NCBI RefSeq assembly: GCF_037975245.1
Contig: NC_092572.1
Coordinates: 28,009,989 to 28,073,988, forward strand
From: Apostichopus japonicus
Lineage: Eukaryota > Echinodermata > Holothuroidea > Aspidochirotida > Stichopodidae
Direction: 5' to 3'
Length of the DNA: 64,000 nt
Shown: positions 60,480 to 64,000 of the stretch, one piece after another
Position numbering within the stretch: the first letter of the stretch is position 1
How the letters are laid out: each line of letters starts with the position of its first letter
Position numbers and translations under genes: made by a program
Notes under the pieces: generated by a model
What the model saw: the letters and a program-made list of their open reading frames with translations, nothing else
The model's database searches: none
Told to the model about the DNA's origin: nothing

Positions 60480-62540
60480 TTCACAGCTGTATCTATTGCC
60501 TCTTTCTTGATCTTGTTGGTTGAATGGGCGGGGCTTGTACGGTTGAGTGTGTATGCATGTACGTACGCGATATTGATATCAAGCACGTGCACACCTATAC
60601 GTACACACACAAACATGTACTGTTCAATTGTGGGCGTTTTTATTGCTATGGGTAGGTTAGGTCTTTATGTGGGAGTGTCAGAAATGTAAAGAAAATGATA
60701 TCTTTGACTAGTTTACCCTATGACGTATTCATTCAGCAATGTATTATGTCAATCCAGACAGTTTTGATTAAACAACACGCGGTCAAAAGTTCAACTCGAT
60801 TGTTCACTTGTGTGGCCGGCTAGCACAGTCAGGAATTCACGTTGGGTAAATAGTCAAACGCTATAGCGTAGCAGCACTTAGTAAAATGAGCCCTCGGCAG
60901 CTGAGATCAGAGAGAGATAGAGGAGTTCCCGTAAGTAAAGAAGATGACAATACTTGTCTTGATTCCTCTGATGATTCTTTATTTGAATGACTTGCAATTA
61001 ATAAAATGAGTTTCGATGTTGAGAGTGATAGTGATAATACGTTAAATTAATGGTGCTTCGAAGTGATCGCTTCGCAGACAGATATGCAAGTCCTCGGCTA
61101 GCGCAGAGAAGCCGGGCGGTTCTAGGCCTGCGCACGTGTTCACATTGCTTCTACCATGTAGTTGTAATGGAACAACTACCTGCTTCACCACAGTTAACGT
61201 ATCTCAGTGCTACACAAAGCTAACCAAATAAATATGCACTACGTCATCAAGGAAGGGTGTGATTGGTCAGCAGGAAAGGTAAACTAATGAATAATTAACG
61301 TGTGCGTGCAAGGTGTAGAACTCACTGCTAAAACTAACCAATAGGAGCTATTATCTAAAACTTCAGCTGCTTAGCATACGTCATGATACAAATGTCCTAA
61401 GATAGTAATATTACTTCACGCGTCATTGTAAACTTGACCTAGTTTGACATGAATGGAACCTTGTAACATGCAGAGAGCAAAAACAATATAATACATTAGA
61501 AATTGGCGTGGGAAAACAATAGTCCTTTCAGAGAGTTGAGAAGTGAACAAGTAGTTCAAAGAAGCCGTCGACGCGCACTCCGAGGGACCTGGAGATTAAA
61601 AGAGCGGGCCAGACGTACTATTACATGACACACTGTACAAAAGACATGACGAAATCCATCCAGGTCCCTATGTACAACTTTAATTGTTAAATTATTTCTT
61701 CTCTTTAATCAGTAGTGTACATTTGGATGTACAAGGAAATCCATGTATTAAATAATATCAGTCATGTACGACATCACACGAGCCCTCCAAAGTTCATGTC
61801 TGCACAATTTTCCATGGAACGGGATTTGCGTGTTCGGGGACGCGCACACTGTTGTATGTGAAATGCGACAAAAGAAATTGATATGCATAGGTTTCTAACA
61901 CACATCATGCAGTGAATAGCAATCTAAAAGCAACATAAGAATCTGATTTATGAAGAACATATTCCTAATTCCATATACCCTTCGAACCAACTTGCAATGC
62001 TAAAAGCTACGAACGATCAGTATCAGTTATTCAATTGTTTCAAAAGGCGGGAACTTTGGAATTGAACATGATAACGTAACCTTTCGCAATTTAACAATTC
62101 CCGAAAGTTCGTGGTTCGCTTAGTTACATAATAAATGTGGTAGCCATGCTTTTATGACATAACCTGTTAACATAATACACATAATATGGAGTTACACAAG
62201 AATGAAGTGACGCCGCGGTATGACGTCACGTCTCATGACCTACCATGGCTGGTACGTACATCACCGTAAGAAACGTATCGTCCTAGCCTTTGTCGTCACA
62301 TGTTTATTGTAAACCTACTTAAACTATTTAGTCTTTCGTGTAACGTATACATTAGTCATACGCTATGGGAGGGTATGCAGCAATAATTCGATATTCGTAA
62401 TAGTTGAATTCACATAACTGTCGAATAATAATGGAACAAGTTGTGACAGCTGCCTAATGATAATACCTCTCTAAACTGTCCTTTCGTATCAGAGCACTCG
62501 TTTTGACTGTACAATAGTTCATAGCCTTTATCTGGTAGAA
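60480..62540. other. Probable intron or intergenic sequence upstream of the GPCR exon
   Basis: No transmembrane-coding exon of the receptor was found here, so its earlier exons are either outside the window or too diverged to recognise. Confidence 0.3.
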
Positions 62541-62549
62541 ACATGATAT

Positions 62550-62625
62550 TCATACTGCTCATACTGTTAGTACGAGAGCTCTGAAGCGGGACATTACAGT
62601 ACAGTATAGATCAAAAATGTCCCAT
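62550..62625. repeat. Single copy of the 92-bp repeat family
   Basis: ACTGCTCATACTGTTAGTAC is followed by GAAGCGGGACATTACAGTAC, matching the unit of the array at 43.1-43.56 kb. Confidence 0.65.
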
Positions 62626-62906
62626 CTGGTGAAATGATGACACAGTTGAAGGCTACACTAAAATGATTATGCAAAATCCATTGTATGAAGATCTTAGACA
62701 ATGTCTTTAATTGGAATTAGGGCGCATTCCAGTGAAAATCGAAGCACTTCGTTTAAGTTGTTACGCTGTACAAAATCTGGTATTCACGGCCTTAACCTGA
62801 AAATGCAGATGAATGCGGTCTTGATCTAAAACATATTAATTCGAAGCATATATCGAACAGGGAATACCTATCTGCTACCCTACTAATACCATTTTGTTTC
62901 CAACAG

Positions 62907-63106
62907 CTAAGTTCCGCCGAGAGTTTCAGGCCGCCCTCTGTCCTTTCCTACAAGCCAAACAACGCACAAGAGGCTATTCCAGAGCAACACTTAACAGCCG
63001 GACTAGGCGGACGATAAGCCGGGAATCACGCCCGTCTAGTAACACTGCCGCTCTATCCACGGAGAGTATGCGCATGTCCAATTTATCCAGATTTCCAGAA
63101 TCCTAG
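62907..63106 (+). CDS. Terminal exon of a class A GPCR (C-terminal tail)
   Basis: The acceptor TTTGTTTCCAACAG is followed in phase 1 by KFRREFQAALCPFLQAKQRT, then RGYSRATLNSRTRRTISRES and a Ser/Asn-rich end stopping at TAG 63104-63106. The KFRREF-x-x-x-LC pattern is the amphipathic helix 8 and palmitoylation Cys that directly follow TM7 in rhodopsin-family, often peptide, receptors. The tail has many Ser/Thr residues for kinase/arrestin control. TM1-TM7 would be on earlier exons, none of which is visible here. The ligand cannot be inferred. Confidence 0.75.
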
Positions 63107-63534
63107 GAGGCGGATGAAAATGGTCATGTGATAGAATTGAATGTTCTTATCACAAGGAAGGTAACACAAAAAGTGCAGTGCTAATGTCTACGACAAGACT
63201 ATAGTATATGGTCCGGTGAATCTTAAATCTCGTTTGCTGTAATATCTTTCATGGCAACATCGTAATGTCCATGTGATCTGACAAATCAGTCGAAGATGAT
63301 TCTGTACAGTAGTTCAAATATCCGAGCAAGATGTCCAAACAAAATGTCCAAACAAAATCAAAACTATAGGATTAAATGTGTCCTCCGAAAGGAAATAAGG
63401 GCGGCATTGCGGAACTTAGCATTCATAGAATCCGGATGTGTGACCTGATAATTTCGTAACGTAAAATAATACAAAACTGTTATCAAACTGCTTATCAACT
63501 AAAGAGCCTGTGTAAGAAAATGCGTACAAGTAAG

Positions 63535-63925
63535 TGGGCCTGACGTTTCGATCCTAGCAAGATCTTTTTCAGAGGCTGAAGGACAAGTAACGGTAACAGA
63601 ATGGGCAAATACATGCACATAATACAGGCAGGTTAATGAGCAGGGTGAACACAAAAAGACAGATGTAAGAGGATTAGTAGACTAGGGATGGAGAGAAGAA
63701 AGAAACCAACAGGCCGGGGAAGAGGAGAGGTATACATAGGAGATAAACTGTAGAGGGACAAAGTATCTCTTAAAAAGAGAAGGACAAAGACAGAAAAATG
63801 TAGAGGAAGAATTGGAAGAGAGCTACGAGAAGACAGGTGACAGGGAAGGGGGGGGGGGGGGGAGGGGTGAGGGAGCAGATCCTGCTAGGATCGAAACGTC
63901 AGGCCCACTTACATTTACAATAATC
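63535..63925. mobile_element. Inverted Penelope-like terminal sequences
   Basis: GTGGGCCTGACGTTTCGATC (63535-63554) and its inverted counterpart GATCGAAACGTCAGGCCCAC (about 63889-63908) flank a purine-rich stretch of about 320 bp. The strand reading CTGAAAAAGATC, TTGCTAGGATC, GAAACGTC resembles the stem II-GAAAC-GUC part of hammerhead motifs known from Penelope-like retroelements, with a degraded CTGATGA core. No reverse transcriptase is present. Confidence 0.5.
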
Positions 63926-64000
63926 GTCATGCGTAATATTTGCAATAGGGGTTCTACTCGTAATGCGTTACGTTGGCATATAATATTTATTATAATAGTC

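Overview
The window looks like a piece of an AT-rich animal nuclear genome. It has short GT-AG exons separated by long introns, many low-complexity and transposon-derived repeats, and no bacterial-style gene packing. The main gene combines death-fold domains, a NACHT ATPase, ZU5/UPA and a death domain. That mixture, with the expanded innate-immunity repertoire it implies, points to a marine invertebrate deuterostome, most likely an echinoderm. The phylum is an inference and was not tested by any search.

Region 1 (about 2.5-36.9 kb, minus strand) is best read as one large gene. I traced 18 coding exons with GT donors and AG acceptors, and their reading phases agree at every junction. Joined in silico they give 5385 nt, or 1794 residues plus a stop. 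The order is a short ATG exon, a single-exon six-bladed beta-propeller-like domain, two DED-like death folds, a NACHT ATPase with two acidic Ser/Thr-rich insertions, a short helical region without LRRs, a ZU5 domain, a UPA domain with an SFS motif at the position where FIIND/PIDD proteins self-cleave, a Ser/Pro-rich linker with a KKRR patch, and a C-terminal death domain. From the DED exons to the death domain the model is strong. The propeller-to-DED join, across a 9-kb intron, is phase-compatible but unproven.

The introns of this gene carry a 36-bp minisatellite (3.96-5.24 kb), a 222-bp satellite array with a three-monomer higher-order structure (27.2-29.75 kb), a foldback element (10.9-11.2 kb), repeat families carrying perfect DR1 nuclear-receptor-type sites, and three copies of a hairpin-rich repeat (30.95-31.96 kb).

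Region 2 (about 37-47 kb) is mostly repeats and intergenic DNA: two adjacent terminal-inverted-repeat elements sharing TGGGACAAA ends (37.17-37.91 kb), a five-copy 92-bp repeat (43.1-43.56 kb) and a tRNA-derived SINE (45.4 kb).

Region 3 (47-64 kb) holds fragments of other genes. There is a minus-strand signal-anchor exon plus a compatible second exon (50.1 and 48.8 kb), a plus-strand ORF made of four 39-residue repeats (47.9-48.5 kb), an isolated plus-strand first-exon candidate (49.7 kb), a possible GPCR-like exon (56.3-56.7 kb, minus) and a convincing terminal exon of a class A GPCR (62.9-63.1 kb, plus). Between them lie decayed non-LTR retrotransposon 3' ends, poly-G/C-rich non-autonomous elements, a TIR element at 60.0-60.5 kb and inverted Penelope-like termini at 63.5-63.9 kb.
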